From Serratia proteamaculans (lineage in GTDB: Bacteria > Pseudomonadota > Gammaproteobacteria > Enterobacterales > Enterobacteriaceae): DNA of 64,000 nt. Positions within the stretch are counted from its first letter, which is position 1. Each line of letters opens with the position of its first letter. Under the pieces are notes generated by a model, which saw nothing but the letters and a program-made list of their open reading frames with translations, searched no databases and had not been told where the DNA came from. Shown in pieces: positions 44,389-55,002 of this stretch. Position numbers and translations under genes: made by a program. Location: contig NZ_WBKI01000001.1 of assembly GCF_008830365.1 (NCBI RefSeq), positions 1 through 64,000 of the forward strand, read 5' to 3'.

Positions 44389-44834
44389 ATGCGCCGCGAG
44401 TCCTTGAACCAGAATGGTTAATTATATCATTGCGCCTCCCAGACTGTCTTAACAATACCCGGTGAGGCCTGGCGGCCCAAAAACGTTGCTGAACAGCAGC
44501 TAACAGCCCGCAGGCTCTGAGAAGAACGCACTTTTTATCCAGGTATGAAGCCTGGTAAAAGGCGTCCTACGAAAGGTATTTTTTAGCATTAAATGCTGAT
44601 TTCTACGCTGCATCAGGTGAAGGAGCCTGACTGTGTGGGCAATTCGTCGACAATATTAGGATCCACCTCCGATTTCTCCGCTCTGGAGGCCCGGCATCTC
44701 TGGGTTTTTTTTGTAGCTGTGATACAGTTTATTTACAATCAGGCTCATCGAACTTTCTGCTCTTTCCCCACGGCGAAATAAGCCCATGATGAAAGCCTGG
44801 CACCTGTAACTCACTGAGACGTCAAAGGGTTTTT
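44389..44834 (+). promoter_or_regulatory. Region upstream of pepN, possible small RNA
   Basis: 446 bases between the divergent cyclase and pepN. It must hold promoters for both. A short frame at 44593-44781 has no ribosome site and is not accepted. At 44690-44712 there is a hairpin with eight T residues, more than 100 bases upstream of pepN, so some shorter transcript may end there. Another small hairpin, CCAGG/CCTGG, is at about 44539-44553. pepN probably starts from a promoter after this (TTTACA near 44733). Confidence 0.45.
44690..44712 (+). terminator. Putative terminator in the pepN upstream region
   Basis: Stem CCCGG / CTGGG (one G-T pair) with a CATCT loop followed by eight T residues. 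It is not at the end of any gene on the plus strand, hence the suggestion of a small RNA or attenuated pepN leader. Confidence 0.5.
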
Positions 44835-47450
44835 ATGACACAACAGCCACAGGCGAAATATCGCCACGATTATCGCGCGCCAGATTACACCATCACTGAC
44901 ATTGACCTGGATTTTGAGCTGGACGCAGAGACAACTCGCGTCACCGCCGTCAGCAAGATCAAACGCCAGGGCGCTGCCGACGCGGCATTGGTGCTGAACG
45001 GTGAAGACCTGACGCTGGTAAGTATTGAGATCGACGGTCAGCCGTGGACGGCCTATCAATTGCAGGATAACAAACTGGTTATCGAGAAACTGCCGGCACA
45101 ATTTACCATGACCCTGGTTAACGATATCCACCCGGCGAAAAATACCGCGTTGGAAGGGCTATACCTGTCTGGCGAAGCGCTGTGCACCCAGTGTGAGGCC
45201 GAAGGCTTCCGCCACATTACCTATTATCTGGATCGCCCGGACGTGCTGGCCCGCTTTACCACTCGCATCGTGGCTGACAAGGCGCGTTACCCGTTTCTGT
45301 TGTCGAACGGTAACCGTGTAGGCCAGGGCGAGCTGGAAGACGGGCGTCATTGGGTACAGTGGCAAGATCCGTTCCCAAAACCTTGCTACCTGTTTGCGCT
45401 GGTGGCCGGTGACTTCGATGTGTTGCGCGACAGTTTCACCACCCGTTCCGGCCGTGACGTAGCGCTGGAGCTGTTCGTTGACCGCGGTAACCTGGATCGC
45501 GCAGATTGGGCGATGACCTCGCTGAAGAATTCGATGAAATGGGACGAAACCCGTTTTGGGCTGGAATACGATCTCGATATTTATATGATCGTGGCGGTCG
45601 ACTTCTTCAACATGGGAGCGATGGAGAATAAAGGGTTAAATATTTTTAACTCCAAATACGTGCTGGCAAAAGCCGAAACCGCCACCGACAAGGATTACCT
45701 GAACATCGAAGCGGTGATTGGCCACGAATATTTCCACAACTGGACCGGTAACCGCGTGACCTGCCGCGACTGGTTCCAGCTCAGCCTGAAAGAAGGGCTG
45801 ACGGTATTCCGCGATCAGGAGTTCAGTTCAGATTTGGGTTCACGCCCGGTTAACCGCATCGATAACGTGCGCGTTATGCGCGGCGCACAGTTCGCCGAAG
45901 ATGCCAGCCCGATGGCACACGCCATTCGCCCGGACAAAGTGATCGAAATGAACAACTTCTACACCCTGACGGTGTATGAGAAAGGGTCTGAAGTGATCCG
46001 CATGATGCACACGCTGCTGGGTGAAGAACTGTTCCAGAAAGGTATTCAGCTGTATTTCGAACGTCATGACGGTAGCGCGGCTACCTGCGACGATTTCGTT
46101 CAGGCGATGGAGGATGCTTCCAACGTCGATTTGTCATTGTTCCGCCGCTGGTACAGCCAGTCCGGTACGCCGTTACTCACCGTTCGCGACGAATACGACG
46201 CCGAGCACCAGCAGTATCGCCTGCACGTCAGCCAGAAAACCGAGCCGACCGCCGATCAACCCGAGAAGCTGCCACTGCATATTCCGCTGGATATCGAACT
46301 GTACGACGCACAAGGTAATGTGATTGCGCTGCAGAAGAACGGTTCTGCGGTCAATAACGTGCTGAATGTCACCGAAGCGGAGCAGACTTTCGTGTTCGAC
46401 GGCGTAGCGCACAAGCCAGTACCGTCCCTGTTGCGTGAATTTTCTGCGCCAGTGAAGCTGGACTATCCGTACAGCGATCAGCAACTGACTTTCCTGATGC
46501 AGCATGCGCGCAATGAATTTGCCCGTTGGGATGCGGCCCAGAGTTTGCTGGCCACCTATATCAAACTGAACGTGGCCAAACATCAGCAGAAACAGCCGTT
46601 GTCGCTGCCGCTACACGTTGCCGATGCGTTCCGCGCGGTGCTGTTGGACGAGACGCTGGATCCGGCATTGGCCGCGCAGATCCTGACGTTGCCTTCAGAA
46701 GGCGAAATTGCCGAGCTGTTCGCTACCATCGATCCCGAAGCCATCGCCGCGGTGCACGAAGCTATCGTCCGCTGCCTGGCGAAGGAAATGGCCGACGAGT
46801 GGCTGGCGGTTTATAACGCCAACAAAACCGACGGTTACCGGGTGGAACACGCGGATATCGCCAAACGTTCGCTGCGCAATGTGTGCCTTGGCTATCTGGC
46901 CTTCGGCGACGAAGCGCTGGCCGATCGCTTGGTGACCGAGCAGTTCCGTCAGGCAGACAATATGACCGATTCTCTGGCGGCGCTGGCAGCTGCGGTAGCG
47001 GCACAGTTGCCTTGTCGCGACGCGCTGCTGACGGCCTTCGATGAGCGTTGGCACCAGGATGGCCTGGTGATGGACAAATGGTTCGTGCTGCAGGCGACCA
47101 GCCCGGCGGCAGACGTGTTGACCAAGGTGCGTAGCTTGCTGAAACATCGCTCATTCAGCCTGAGTAATCCCAACCGCACACGTTCGTTGATCGGTGGTTT
47201 CGCTTCCGCTAACCCCGCAGCGTTCCACGCAGCAGACGGCAGTGGTTATCAGTTCCTGGCGGAGATCCTCAGCGATCTGAACCAGCGCAACCCACAAATT
47301 GCTGCTCGTCTGATCGAGCCGCTGATCCGCCTGAAACGTTATGATGCTTCGCGTCAGGCGTTGATGCGTAAAGCGCTGGAACAGTTGAAAGGGCTGGAGA
47401 ATCTGTCCGGTGACCTGTTCGAGAAGATCACCAAAGCGCTCGACGCGTAA
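44835..47450 (+). CDS. pepN: Aminopeptidase N
   Basis: Zinc aminopeptidase of family M1, the main broad-specificity aminopeptidase of the enterobacterial cytoplasm. 871 residues, similar to the 870 of E. coli. Exopeptidase motif MGAMENKGLN and zinc motif VIGHEYFHNWTGNRVTC with the third ligand in SLKEGLTVFRDQEF are present; the C-terminal half is the helical domain closing the active site. It converges on the ssu operon across a bidirectional palindrome. Confidence 0.98.
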   Translation: MTQQPQAKYRHDYRAPDYTITDIDLDFELDAETTRVTAVSKIKRQGAADAALVLNGEDLTLVSIEIDGQPWTAYQLQDNKLVIEKLPAQFTMTLVNDIHPAKNTALEGLYLSGEALCTQCEAEGFRHITYYLDRPDVLARFTTRIVADKARYPFLLSNGNRVGQGELEDGRHWVQWQDPFPKPCYLFALVAGDFDVLRDSFTTRSGRDVALELFVDRGNLDRADWAMTSLKNSMKWDETRFGLEYDLDIYMIVAVDFFNMGAMENKGLNIFNSKYVLAKAETATDKDYLNIEAVIGHEYFHNWTGNRVTCRDWFQLSLKEGLTVFRDQEFSSDLGSRPVNRIDNVRVMRGAQFAEDASPMAHAIRPDKVIEMNNFYTLTVYEKGSEVIRMMHTLLGEELFQKGIQLYFERHDGSAATCDDFVQAMEDASNVDLSLFRRWYSQSGTPLLTVRDEYDAEHQQYRLHVSQKTEPTADQPEKLPLHIPLDIELYDAQGNVIALQKNGSAVNNVLNVTEAEQTFVFDGVAHKPVPSLLREFSAPVKLDYPYSDQQLTFLMQHARNEFARWDAAQSLLATYIKLNVAKHQQKQPLSLPLHVADAFRAVLLDETLDPALAAQILTLPSEGEIAELFATIDPEAIAAVHEAIVRCLAKEMADEWLAVYNANKTDGYRVEHADIAKRSLRNVCLGYLAFGDEALADRLVTEQFRQADNMTDSLAALAAAVAAQLPCRDALLTAFDERWHQDGLVMDKWFVLQATSPAADVLTKVRSLLKHRSFSLSNPNRTRSLIGGFASANPAAFHAADGSGYQFLAEILSDLNQRNPQIAARLIEPLIRLKRYDASRQALMRKALEQLKGLENLSGDLFEKITKALDA

Positions 47451-47457
47451 ACCTAAA

Positions 47458-47479
47458 AAGGGACGGCATGCCGTCCCTT
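47458..47479. terminator. Bidirectional terminator between pepN and ssuB
   Basis: A perfect 22-base palindrome beginning AAGGGACGGC and ending GCCGTCCCTT lies 8 bases after the pepN stop and 3 bases before the ssuB stop codon on the other strand. A/T tails flank it on both sides (short), fitting a shared terminator for converging genes. Confidence 0.75.
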
Positions 47480-47481
47480 GT

Positions 47482-48258
47482 TTAATTCGCTACCCGGCGT
47501 GAGGCTTCAGCCAGCGGCGGGGGCGGAGACAGTACCCTGTCCAGCACCTCGGCTTCCAGTTCCGCCAGTTTGGTTGATCCCTTCCGGCGTGGGCGTGGCA
47601 AGTCAATGGTCAGGTCCAATCCGATACGGCCTTCCTCAATCAGGATCACCCGATCCGCCAGCGCAATAGCCTCACTGACATCGTGGGTCACCAGCAGTAC
47701 GGTAAAACCATGCTGTTGCCACAGCCCTTCGATAAGCCCCTGCATTTCAATCCGCGTTAATGCATCAAGCGCCCCCAGGGGTTCATCCAGCAGCAGTAAG
47801 CGTGGCCGGTGGATCAGTGCGCGTGCCAGCGCCACCCGTTGTTTTTGCCCGCCGGACAACGCCGCAGGCCACTCATTGGCGCGATCGGCCAGCCCGACGG
47901 CTTCCAGCGCTTGCAAGGCATCGGCGCGCCAATGACCGCGCAGACCGAGGCCGACATTGTCGATCACCTTCTTCCACGGCAGCAGGCGTGCATCCTGAAA
48001 CATCAGGCGAGTATCGTCTCTGGCACTGGAGAGAGGTGCATTTCCGCTTAATAACGCGCCGCTGCTGGCATGTTCCAGCCCGGCCATCAGACGCAGCAAG
48101 GTGCTTTTGCCGCAGCCACTGCGACCGACCACGGCGACAAACTGCCCGGCGCTGATGCGTAACTGGATATTGTCGAGTACCGTGCGGTTACCGTATCGCT
48201 TGGCAATCGACTCCAGCGTGACCGGGGTACCCTGGGGAATGCGTGCGGGAACCGTCAT
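47482..48258 (-). CDS. ssuB: Aliphatic sulfonate ABC transporter, ATP-binding protein
   Basis: Energises uptake of alkanesulfonates as sulfur sources. 258 residues with Walker [11 protein letters not shown], signature [15 protein letters not shown], Walker [15 protein letters not shown] and switch THDVSEA. The C-terminal tail is proline-rich ([10 protein letters not shown]). Its start overlaps the ssuC stop by four bases; last gene of the ssuEADCB operon, as in E. coli. Confidence 0.96.
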   Translation of the reverse strand: MTVPARIPQGTPVTLESIAKRYGNRTVLDNIQLRISAGQFVAVVGRSGCGKSTLLRLMAGLEHASSGALLSGNAPLSSARDDTRLMFQDARLLPWKKVIDNVGLGLRGHWRADALQALEAVGLADRANEWPAALSGGQKQRVALARALIHRPRLLLLDEPLGALDALTRIEMQGLIEGLWQQHGFTVLLVTHDVSEAIALADRVILIEEGRIGLDLTIDLPRPRRKGSTKLAELEAEVLDRVLSPPPPLAEASRRVAN

Positions 48259-49049
48259 AGCGCTTCTCCTTGTTTCAGTTGATAGGCCGGATGCCAGCGC
48301 AGCCAGACTCGCTCCAGCAACCGGGCGCTGACGTCCGCCAGCTTGCCGAGCAGTGCGTAAAGCACAATCGCCACCACCACCACGTCGGTCTGCAAGAATT
48401 CACGGGCATTCATCGCCAGATAACCGATCCCCGAATTGGCAGAAATGGTTTCGGCCACGATCAGCGTTAGCCACATAAAGCCTAACGCAAAGCGTACGCC
48501 GACCATGATCGAGGGGAGGGCGCCCGGCAACACCACCTGGGCAAATAACTGGAAACCACTGAGTCCGTAGCTGCGCGCCATTTCAAGCAGGTCGGGATCG
48601 ATATTCTTGATGCCGTGATAGGTATTCAGATAGATAGGGAACAAGGTGCCCAACGCCACCAGAAAAATCTTGGCGGATTCGTCAATGCCAAACCACAGGA
48701 TCACCAGTGGGATCAGCGCCAAATGCGGCACGTTGCGGATCATTTGCATGGAACTGTCCAGCAGACGTTCACCCCAGCGTGACAGGCCGGTGATAAAGCC
48801 CAACGCCAGCCCAATGCTGCCACCGATGCTAAAACCGATCAGCGCGCGCCAACTGCTGATCGTCAGGTGTTGCCACAGCTCGCCGCTTTTGGTTAGTGTC
48901 CAGAAGGCGGTCACCACCGCGCTCGGTGCCGGCAGAATACGGTTCGACAGCCAGCCGGCCTCCACAGAAATCTGCCAGATAATCACCAGTGCCACCGGCA
49001 ATGCCCAGGGCGCTAACCGGTGCAGGATCCGTTGTGTCCCCTTTGCCAT
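48255..49049 (-). CDS. ssuC: Aliphatic sulfonate ABC transporter, permease
   Basis: Inner-membrane permease of the SsuABC importer; 264 residues with about six hydrophobic helices and the EAA loop ([24 protein letters not shown]) that contacts SsuB. It starts 11 bases after ssuD. Confidence 0.96.
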   Translation of the reverse strand: MAKGTQRILHRLAPWALPVALVIIWQISVEAGWLSNRILPAPSAVVTAFWTLTKSGELWQHLTISSWRALIGFSIGGSIGLALGFITGLSRWGERLLDSSMQMIRNVPHLALIPLVILWFGIDESAKIFLVALGTLFPIYLNTYHGIKNIDPDLLEMARSYGLSGFQLFAQVVLPGALPSIMVGVRFALGFMWLTLIVAETISANSGIGYLAMNAREFLQTDVVVVAIVLYALLGKLADVSARLLERVWLRWHPAYQLKQGEAL

Positions 49050-49060
49050 AGTGCGACTCC

Positions 49061-50209
49061 TCAGCTTTGCGACGCTTGTTGCGGAATATAAATATTGGCC
49101 ACCACTTCGCCCTGTGCTTTGACCGGTCGCCGCTGAACCGGCGCTTCGTTTTCCACCAGGTCAAGATGGGGGAACAACAGCTCGCCAACGCGATAGGCTT
49201 CTTCAAGATGCGGGTAGCCGGACAAAATAAAGGTGTCGATGCCCAGGTCGGCATATTCCTGCATGCGGGCTGCCACTGTTGGGCCATCGCCAACCAGGGC
49301 GGTACCGGCACCGCCACGGACCAGGCCCACCCCGGCCCACAGGTTGGGGCTGATCTCCAGGTTATCTTTCTTACCGCCGTGCAGCGCCGCCATCCGCCGT
49401 TGCCCAACGGAATCAAAGCGGGCAAAGGCCTTCTGTGCATCGGCGATGGTCTTTTCATCCAGATTGGCAATCAGCCGGTCGGCAGCTCGCCAGGCTTCCT
49501 CGGTGGTTTCGCGCACGATGACGTGCAGGCGAATGCCGAAACGCACCTGGCGACCTTTGGCTGCGGCCTTGGCGCGTACCTCGGCAATTTTTTCTTTTAC
49601 CTGCGCCGGTGGCTCGCCCCAGGTGAGATACATTTCAACCTGTTCGGCAGCCAGATCCTGTGCGGCGGCGGAGGATCCGCCAAAATACAGCGGTGGGCGT
49701 GGCTGTTGCACCGGTGGGTACAGCAGTTTTGCACCCTTTACCTGAATATGTTTACCATTAAAATCGACGGTTTCTCCTTCCAGCACCTTGCGCCAGATAT
49801 GGGTGAATTCTGCCGAGGCCTCGTAGCGTTCTTCGTGATTCAGGTGCAGACCTTCCGCCGCCAATTCATCAGGATCGCCGCCGGTAACCAGATTAAACAG
49901 TGCCCGGCCGTTGGAAAGGCGATCCAGCGTTGCCGCCTGGCGAGCCGCCAGCGTGGGTGAAATAATGCCGGGGCGCAGGGCTACCAGGAATTTCAACCGT
50001 TGGGTGACCGGGATCAGCGAAGCGGCCACCAGCCAGGAGTCTTCACATGAACGACCGGTGGGGATCAACACACCACCGAAACCCAGCCGATCGGCAGCCT
50101 GGGCGATTTGCTGTAAATAGCCGTAATCGACGCTGCGGGCCCTTTCGGTACTGCCAAGATAGTGGCCATCTCCGTGGGTGGGTAAAAACCAGAATACGTT
50201 CAGGCTCAT
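49061..50209 (-). CDS. ssuD: FMNH2-dependent alkanesulfonate monooxygenase
   Basis: Cleaves the C-S bond of alkanesulfonates using reduced FMN from SsuE and oxygen, releasing sulfite and an aldehyde. 382 residues; luciferase-like fold, start [19 protein letters not shown] as in E. coli SsuD, with LVASSLIP-like, [17 protein letters not shown] and [17 protein letters not shown] blocks. It is 16 bases from ssuA. Confidence 0.97.
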   Translation of the reverse strand: MSLNVFWFLPTHGDGHYLGSTERARSVDYGYLQQIAQAADRLGFGGVLIPTGRSCEDSWLVAASLIPVTQRLKFLVALRPGIISPTLAARQAATLDRLSNGRALFNLVTGGDPDELAAEGLHLNHEERYEASAEFTHIWRKVLEGETVDFNGKHIQVKGAKLLYPPVQQPRPPLYFGGSSAAAQDLAAEQVEMYLTWGEPPAQVKEKIAEVRAKAAAKGRQVRFGIRLHVIVRETTEEAWRAADRLIANLDEKTIADAQKAFARFDSVGQRRMAALHGGKKDNLEISPNLWAGVGLVRGGAGTALVGDGPTVAARMQEYADLGIDTFILSGYPHLEEAYRVGELLFPHLDLVENEAPVQRRPVKAQGEVVANIYIPQQASQS

Positions 50210-50225
50210 CGTCAGTTCTCCAAAG

Positions 50226-51191
50226 TTAGGGTGCGCTCGGGTGCCAGATGCGTTGTGAGATATCGACCTTCACAGGCACCAGACGATTGGCATAAAACAG
50301 ATCGGCAGTTTCCTGTTGAGCGGCAATGGTGTGTGCGTCTAAAGGTTTAATGGCCGTCGGCGGGCGATGATCCAGATAGGTCGAGATCACTTTCTCCGGC
50401 AAACCCATGGCATTCGCCAGCAGTGTGACGCTTTGCGCGCGGTCGCTCAGGGTTAACGCATCGGCCTGTGTCAGGGTATCGAGCACCTGTTGAATAAATG
50501 GCCCATTAGCCTCGGCATAAGGGCGTACCGCCAGATAGAAGGAGCCGGTTTGGTTCAGATCGGTGCCGTCACCCAGCACCCGCACGCCGCCCTGCAACAA
50601 TGCCGCGGAATAGTAGGGATCCCAAATAGTCCAGGCATCGACATTACCCTGCTGGAAGGCGGCGCGGGCATCGGCCGGGGTCAGATAGATCGGTTGAATA
50701 TCGGTGAATTTCAGCCCCGCTTTTTGCAGCGAGCGCAGCAGCAGGTTGTGCGAGCTGGATCCTTTCTGGAAGGCAACCTTGCGGCCTTTTAGCTCTGCGA
50801 CGGTTTTGATCGGGCTGTTTTCCGGCACCAGGATCACTTCCGCCTTGGGTTTGGGGGGTTCTACACCGACATACAGCAGGTCCGCACCGGCGGCCTGAGC
50901 GAAGATCGGCGGAATATCACCGGTACTGCCCAGATCGATACTGCCGACGTTCAGCGCTTCAAGCATTTGTGGGCCTGCTGGGAATTCGATCCAGCTGATT
51001 TTGGTATTGGGAAAACGCTGTTCAAGCAGCCGGTGGGTTTTTGCCAGGACCAGACTGATCGATCCTTTTTGGTAGCCAATGCGAAACTGCGCAGGATCCT
51101 GTGCGCTGGCGGTATTGATCCACACCAGCGAGATGATGCCCGCCAATGCGCTGGCGCCCAGCCAACGTCTTAGTAAAGAAGGTCGTTTCAT
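50226..51191 (-). CDS. ssuA: Aliphatic sulfonate-binding periplasmic protein
   Basis: Solute-binding component of the SsuABC importer. The ATG at 51191 gives 321 residues with a signal peptide ([20 protein letters not shown]..., cleavage after NTASA), then [17 protein letters not shown] typical of SsuA/TauA-like proteins. A start at 51236 would precede the ribosome site AAGGAGATAAG and is rejected. Confidence 0.96.
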   Translation of the reverse strand: MKRPSLLRRWLGASALAGIISLVWINTASAQDPAQFRIGYQKGSISLVLAKTHRLLEQRFPNTKISWIEFPAGPQMLEALNVGSIDLGSTGDIPPIFAQAAGADLLYVGVEPPKPKAEVILVPENSPIKTVAELKGRKVAFQKGSSSHNLLLRSLQKAGLKFTDIQPIYLTPADARAAFQQGNVDAWTIWDPYYSAALLQGGVRVLGDGTDLNQTGSFYLAVRPYAEANGPFIQQVLDTLTQADALTLSDRAQSVTLLANAMGLPEKVISTYLDHRPPTAIKPLDAHTIAAQQETADLFYANRLVPVKVDISQRIWHPSAP

Positions 51192-51216
51192 GCTTATCTC
51201 CTTATAGGCTGTGCCG

Positions 51217-51795
51217 TCAGGCGGTTTGGCGGGCAAACAGAGACGGGTTGGTGGTGACTCTCGGCGGTTTACGGCGACCTAGCGCCAGATAAAAGCTTTC
51301 CAAAGCTTCTTCCAGCCGGCCGGCCAGGTTGTCGGACAGCGTGATGGCTTCCCCGTTCAGCACCACCTGGCTGTCATCGGCAAACACGCCGTGCAGGACT
51401 TCTTGCGCTTTCAATGCTGCCAGGACTGGCTTGAGGGCGTAGTCCACCGCCAGCATATGACCAATGGAGCCGCCGGTGGCCAGCGGTAACACCACCTTAT
51501 GATCCAGCGCCCGCTCGGGCAACAGATCCAGCAGGGTCTTCAGCGCGCCGGAAAACGAGGCTTTATACACCGGCGTAGAGACCAGCAGGCCATCGGCCTG
51601 GGCCAGTTGTTCGGTAAAGGCCTTGATCGCCGGGCTGTTAAAATTGGCGTACAACAAATCTTCGGCATCAAAGTCATGCAAGGTATAGGAAATCACTTCC
51701 ACGCCTTGCTGCTGCAACCAGTTTTTACTCAGGGAAAGCAGCGCCGCTGAGCGTGATGGGATACGAGGGCTGCCGGCCAGTGATATAACGCGCAT
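51217..51795 (-). CDS. ssuE: NADPH-dependent FMN reductase
   Basis: Supplies reduced FMN to SsuD. 192 residues from the ATG at 51795 ([19 protein letters not shown]), as in E. coli; flavodoxin-like fold with [29 protein letters not shown] and [21 protein letters not shown]. First gene of the operon. In E. coli it is activated by Cbl and CysB under sulfate limitation; I cannot identify the sites confidently in the 260-base region before pyrD. Confidence 0.96.
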   Translation of the reverse strand: MRVISLAGSPRIPSRSAALLSLSKNWLQQQGVEVISYTLHDFDAEDLLYANFNSPAIKAFTEQLAQADGLLVSTPVYKASFSGALKTLLDLLPERALDHKVVLPLATGGSIGHMLAVDYALKPVLAALKAQEVLHGVFADDSQVVLNGEAITLSDNLAGRLEEALESFYLALGRRKPPRVTTNPSLFARQTA

Positions 51796-51944
51796 TACCA
51801 CTCCTTATAACTAAAAGTTAGGTTTAATCAGAAAATGGTCGAGAAGTGTTTTAAACCTATCAGCAAAGAGGCGGGTTACTTAAATCTCATTTTTCGATTT
51901 TGATATGCGCAAATGCGGATTGGCGGTGGTTTGAGCCCAGTCAG

Positions 51945-51960
51945 GGGGAAACGATTGCGT
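51945..51960 (+). promoter_or_regulatory. Putative PurR operator upstream of pyrD
   Basis: GGGGAAACGATTGCGT matches the PurR consensus (ANGCAANCGNTTNCNT) except at two positions. E. coli pyrD is repressed by PurR through an operator near its promoter, which supports the assignment. Confidence 0.6.
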
Positions 51961-52011
51961 AAAAAACGCTTTTTTTGCTTTTAATCAATTCCAATTGGTC
52001 AGGGGATACCG

Positions 52012-52054
52012 GATAATACGCCCCCGGTTTGCAACCGGGAAATCAGGAGAGTAC
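52012..52054 (+). promoter_or_regulatory. pyrD promoter -10 and translational-control hairpin
   Basis: A -10 element GATAAT (52012-52017) is followed by a run of C (CCCCCGG) where transcription should begin, and by a hairpin CCCGGTT-TGC-AACCGGG (52024-52040) just before the ribosome site CAGGAGA. In E. coli the nucleotide pool shifts the pyrD start within such a C/G run; C-start transcripts form the hairpin and block translation. The arrangement here matches this. Confidence 0.65.
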
Positions 52055-53065
52055 ATGTACTACCCCCTCATCAGAAAAGCGTTGTTCCAGCTCGATCCCG
52101 AGCGTGCGCATGAATTGACTTTTCAGCAGCTCCGCCGTGTCAGCGGTACCCCGTTAGAATTTCTCATTCGTCAGTCTGTGCCGACCAAGCCGGTAAGCTG
52201 CATGGGGCTCTCTTTTAAAAACCCATTGGGTTTGGCCGCCGGTCTGGATAAAGACGGCGAGTGCATCGATGCGTTTGGCGCCATGGGTTTTGGCTCTGTC
52301 GAAGTGGGCACCGTGACGCCGCGCCCGCAGTCGGGCAATGACAAACCGCGTCTGTTCCGTATTGTGGAAGCCGAAGGTCTGATCAACCGCATGGGCTTTA
52401 ACAACCTGGGCGTGGATAATCTGGTTGAAAACGTTAAGAAATCCCATTTCGGCGGTATTCTGGGGATTAATATCGGCAAGAATAAAGATACCCCGGTTGA
52501 GCAAGGAAAAGACGATTATCTGATCTGCATGGATAAAGTTTATCCGTATGCCGGTTATATCGCGATTAACATTTCGTCACCTAATACTCCGGGATTACGA
52601 TCCTTACAGTATGGTGAGGCGTTGGACGATCTTCTGGCTGCGATTAAAAATAGGCAGCAGGAATTACATGAGCGTCATCACAAATATGTGCCGGTAGCAG
52701 TAAAGATCGCGCCGGATCTTTCTGAAGAAGAATTGATCCAAATAGCCGACAGTTTGGTTCGTCATAATATAGATGGCGTGATCGCGACCAATACCACGCT
52801 GGATCGTAAATTGATCCAGGGGCTGAATTATTGTGAGCAAACGGGGGGCCTGAGTGGTCGTCCTCTGCAGGCAAGCAGCACCGAAGTGATCCGCCGTCTG
52901 TCGCTGGAGTTGCAAGGGCGCTTGCCGATTATCGGCGTCGGCGGAATTGATTCCCTGATGGCGGCGCGGGAAAAAATGGCGGCCGGGGCTTCATTGGTAC
53001 AAATTTATTCCGGATTTATCTTCAAAGGTCCGCGCCTGATTAAAGATATCGTTAACTACATCTAA
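52055..53065 (+). CDS. pyrD: Dihydroorotate dehydrogenase (quinone)
   Basis: Fourth step of pyrimidine synthesis, class 2 membrane-associated flavoprotein that passes electrons to quinone. 336 residues as in E. coli, from ATG 52055 ([21 protein letters not shown]); upstream start at 51995 is rejected because it would be inside the promoter. N-terminal amphipathic helices for membrane contact, FMN barrel with the [14 protein letters not shown] loop that holds the catalytic Ser, and GVGGIDS near the phosphate site. Confidence 0.98.
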   Translation: MYYPLIRKALFQLDPERAHELTFQQLRRVSGTPLEFLIRQSVPTKPVSCMGLSFKNPLGLAAGLDKDGECIDAFGAMGFGSVEVGTVTPRPQSGNDKPRLFRIVEAEGLINRMGFNNLGVDNLVENVKKSHFGGILGINIGKNKDTPVEQGKDDYLICMDKVYPYAGYIAINISSPNTPGLRSLQYGEALDDLLAAIKNRQQELHERHHKYVPVAVKIAPDLSEEELIQIADSLVRHNIDGVIATNTTLDRKLIQGLNYCEQTGGLSGRPLQASSTEVIRRLSLELQGRLPIIGVGGIDSLMAAREKMAAGASLVQIYSGFIFKGPRLIKDIVNYI

Positions 53066-53085
53066 TATTTTTCCTTTCATTTTCC

Positions 53086-53111
53086 GCCGGGGGTTTATTT
53101 CTTCCCCCGGC
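53086..53111 (+). terminator. Terminator-like hairpin after pyrD
   Basis: Perfect stem GCCGGGGG / CCCCCGGC with a 10-base T-rich loop, 20 bases after the pyrD stop; the T tract is poor. A second, weaker hairpin GGTGAT-AAA-ATCACC-TTTT is at 53180-53198. Confidence 0.55.
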
Positions 53112-53240
53112 TCGTCTATATTTTGTCCACTAGCATAAATATCGTTCGCGGAATTATCCGATGTTTAAGCGACTTTAGTGGTGATAAAATCACCTTTTAG
53201 GGTAAATATTGCGTGGCATGGGCAGCGAGAAGGATAAGAG

Positions 53241-53789
53241 ATGAAGATAAAACCTGACGATAATTGGCGTTGGTATTTTGACGCTGAACACGATCGGCTA
53301 ATGCTGGATTTAGCCAATGGGATGATCTTTCGCTCGCGTTTCCCAGCCAAAATGTTAACCCCAGATGCCTTTGATGAGTGTTCTTTCTGTGTGGATGACG
53401 CGGCGCTTTATTTTAATTATGAAGAGCAGTGCAAGCAGATAAAACTTAGCCATGAGCAACGCGCTGAACTGGTATTAAATGCCCTGGTGGCTTATCGCTT
53501 CCTGAAACCGCTGATGCCGAAAAGCTGGCATTTCTCTCAGCAACATTATCCGTTGCAGCCGAAGAACGGCGAACTGGCGGCGGTAAAGGTGATGGAAAGC
53601 GGGATTGAAGCCCGTTTGTTGGTGGTAGAAGCTGGCGATAACGCCAGTCTTTGCCTGCTGGCGCAAAATCAGCTGTCACTGGCTGGCCGCACCATGGTGC
53701 TGGGTGATGCGATCAAAGTGATGCACGATCGCCTTAAACCCTGTGCGCAAGATGAAGCCTCTGCCCCGGCTTACGACAGGGCGATGTAA
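53241..53789 (+). CDS. zapC: Cell division protein ZapC
   Basis: FtsZ-associated protein that promotes protofilament bundling at the Z ring. 182 residues, DUF1379, matching E. coli YcbW in the conserved N-terminal [11 protein letters not shown] and in [11 protein letters not shown]. The ATG follows AGAAGGATAAGAG. Its stop is six bases from the stop of ycbX on the other strand. Same neighbourhood as in E. coli. Confidence 0.94.
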   Translation: MKIKPDDNWRWYFDAEHDRLMLDLANGMIFRSRFPAKMLTPDAFDECSFCVDDAALYFNYEEQCKQIKLSHEQRAELVLNALVAYRFLKPLMPKSWHFSQQHYPLQPKNGELAAVKVMESGIEARLLVVEAGDNASLCLLAQNQLSLAGRTMVLGDAIKVMHDRLKPCAQDEASAPAYDRAM

Positions 53790-53795
53790 AGCTCG

Positions 53796-54899
53796 TTACG
53801 CCAGCGTCAAATCGCTTTTTGGAATACAGCTGCAGGAGAGGATGGTGCCATTGTTGGCCACTGCACTTTTCTTCAGCGGCGCCACTTCGCCACTGACCAA
53901 GGTTATGCGGCAGCTTCCGCAAATCCCCGCACGGCACGAATAAGGCACACGGAGCCCTTGTTGTTCCAACTGCTCCAACAAAATCTGCTGATTATTGCCG
54001 GTAAACACCGTTCCCGCGTAGTCGATGGTCACGCTTTGCGTACTGTCCTGCGGCGCCTGCACGCTCTCAACCACTTTACCTGCGCTATAAGGGCGTGGTG
54101 GCTTGGTGGATAACACTTCCACTGCATCGCCAACGCGGATAATCCCGCTGTTACGTGCCACCATATTCTGGCCAAAATCGATATCGCCGTTATCGGCGGT
54201 GCGGAATTTCTGCAGGGTGCTCAGCGGTTCGCCACTCGGGTGCTTGCGTCCACGTTCGGTGCTGACGGTGGTCAGCACGCAGCGGCTGCAGGGCTTTACC
54301 AGGTCAAACATCACGTCACCGACACGGATCACCTGCCAGCCATCTTCGGCCCAGGCGTTGGCACCGGTCACCACCAGATTAGGCCGGAATTGTTCCAGCT
54401 TGATACTGCCAGGGCAGCGTTGCTGTAAGTCATTGAATGAGGCTTCGTTAATCAGCAGGTAAGGGTAGCCGTCGGCGAAAGACAGGGGAATTTCCGGGTG
54501 CTTTTTAACGCGACGGGTCAGTTCCGAACCGAGCCAACGCAATTGTACTTCACGCTGGAAATAGCCGCTCAGCCAGCTATTAATCGCCTGCGGTGCAATC
54601 AGGGCGGTAAAATGGTTGCCCCAAACTTCGGTCGGTTGCGCTTCGGCGGCGAAATCGCTGAAGCGGATGGCGGCGCTTTCTCCGTCCGGCGCGGTCAGGA
54701 ACAAACCGTCTGCCAACAGTGCCGGGGTGAACAACACCATCTGGGGATATTGGCGAGCAGTAATAAAGGTGCCATCCGGTTCGGTGATCATAAAGGTACG
54801 ATCGAAAGCCAGGCCGCTACTGGAAACCTGAGCATGAGAAAGTTGCAAACCCCGAAGCGATTTAACCGGATGAACGTAAAGTTTGGAAAGCGTAATCAC
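53796..54899 (-). CDS. ycbX: MOSC-domain molybdoprotein YcbX with C-terminal ferredoxin domain
   Basis: Molybdenum-cofactor-dependent enzyme that reduces N-hydroxylated bases such as 6-hydroxylaminopurine, with electrons from CysJ. 367 residues: N-terminal beta-barrel ([14 protein letters not shown]), a MOSC domain with the cofactor cysteine in [13 protein letters not shown], and a plant-type 2Fe-2S ferredoxin domain ([21 protein letters not shown] ... LSCSC). The start is GTG at 54899 after GGAGATCAG. It diverges from rlmL and converges on zapC. Confidence 0.95.
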   Translation of the reverse strand: MITLSKLYVHPVKSLRGLQLSHAQVSSSGLAFDRTFMITEPDGTFITARQYPQMVLFTPALLADGLFLTAPDGESAAIRFSDFAAEAQPTEVWGNHFTALIAPQAINSWLSGYFQREVQLRWLGSELTRRVKKHPEIPLSFADGYPYLLINEASFNDLQQRCPGSIKLEQFRPNLVVTGANAWAEDGWQVIRVGDVMFDLVKPCSRCVLTTVSTERGRKHPSGEPLSTLQKFRTADNGDIDFGQNMVARNSGIIRVGDAVEVLSTKPPRPYSAGKVVESVQAPQDSTQSVTIDYAGTVFTGNNQQILLEQLEQQGLRVPYSCRAGICGSCRITLVSGEVAPLKKSAVANNGTILSCSCIPKSDLTLA

Positions 54900-55002
54900 C
54901 CTGATCTCCGCGCGAATATTAAATAGAAGGGAGCAACTTTATGACAAGCGGTCTGGATTAGCTATAATGCGCAACAATTTTCTTTTTGGTGATAAGTACG
55001 AT

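Noticed and set aside
44593-44781. 62-codon frame upstream of pepN
   Set aside because: No ribosome site, and the frame runs through the terminator-like hairpin at 44690-44712.
47458-47479. 22-base perfect palindrome as a protein operator
   Set aside because: It lies between two converging stop codons, where a shared terminator is the simpler explanation.
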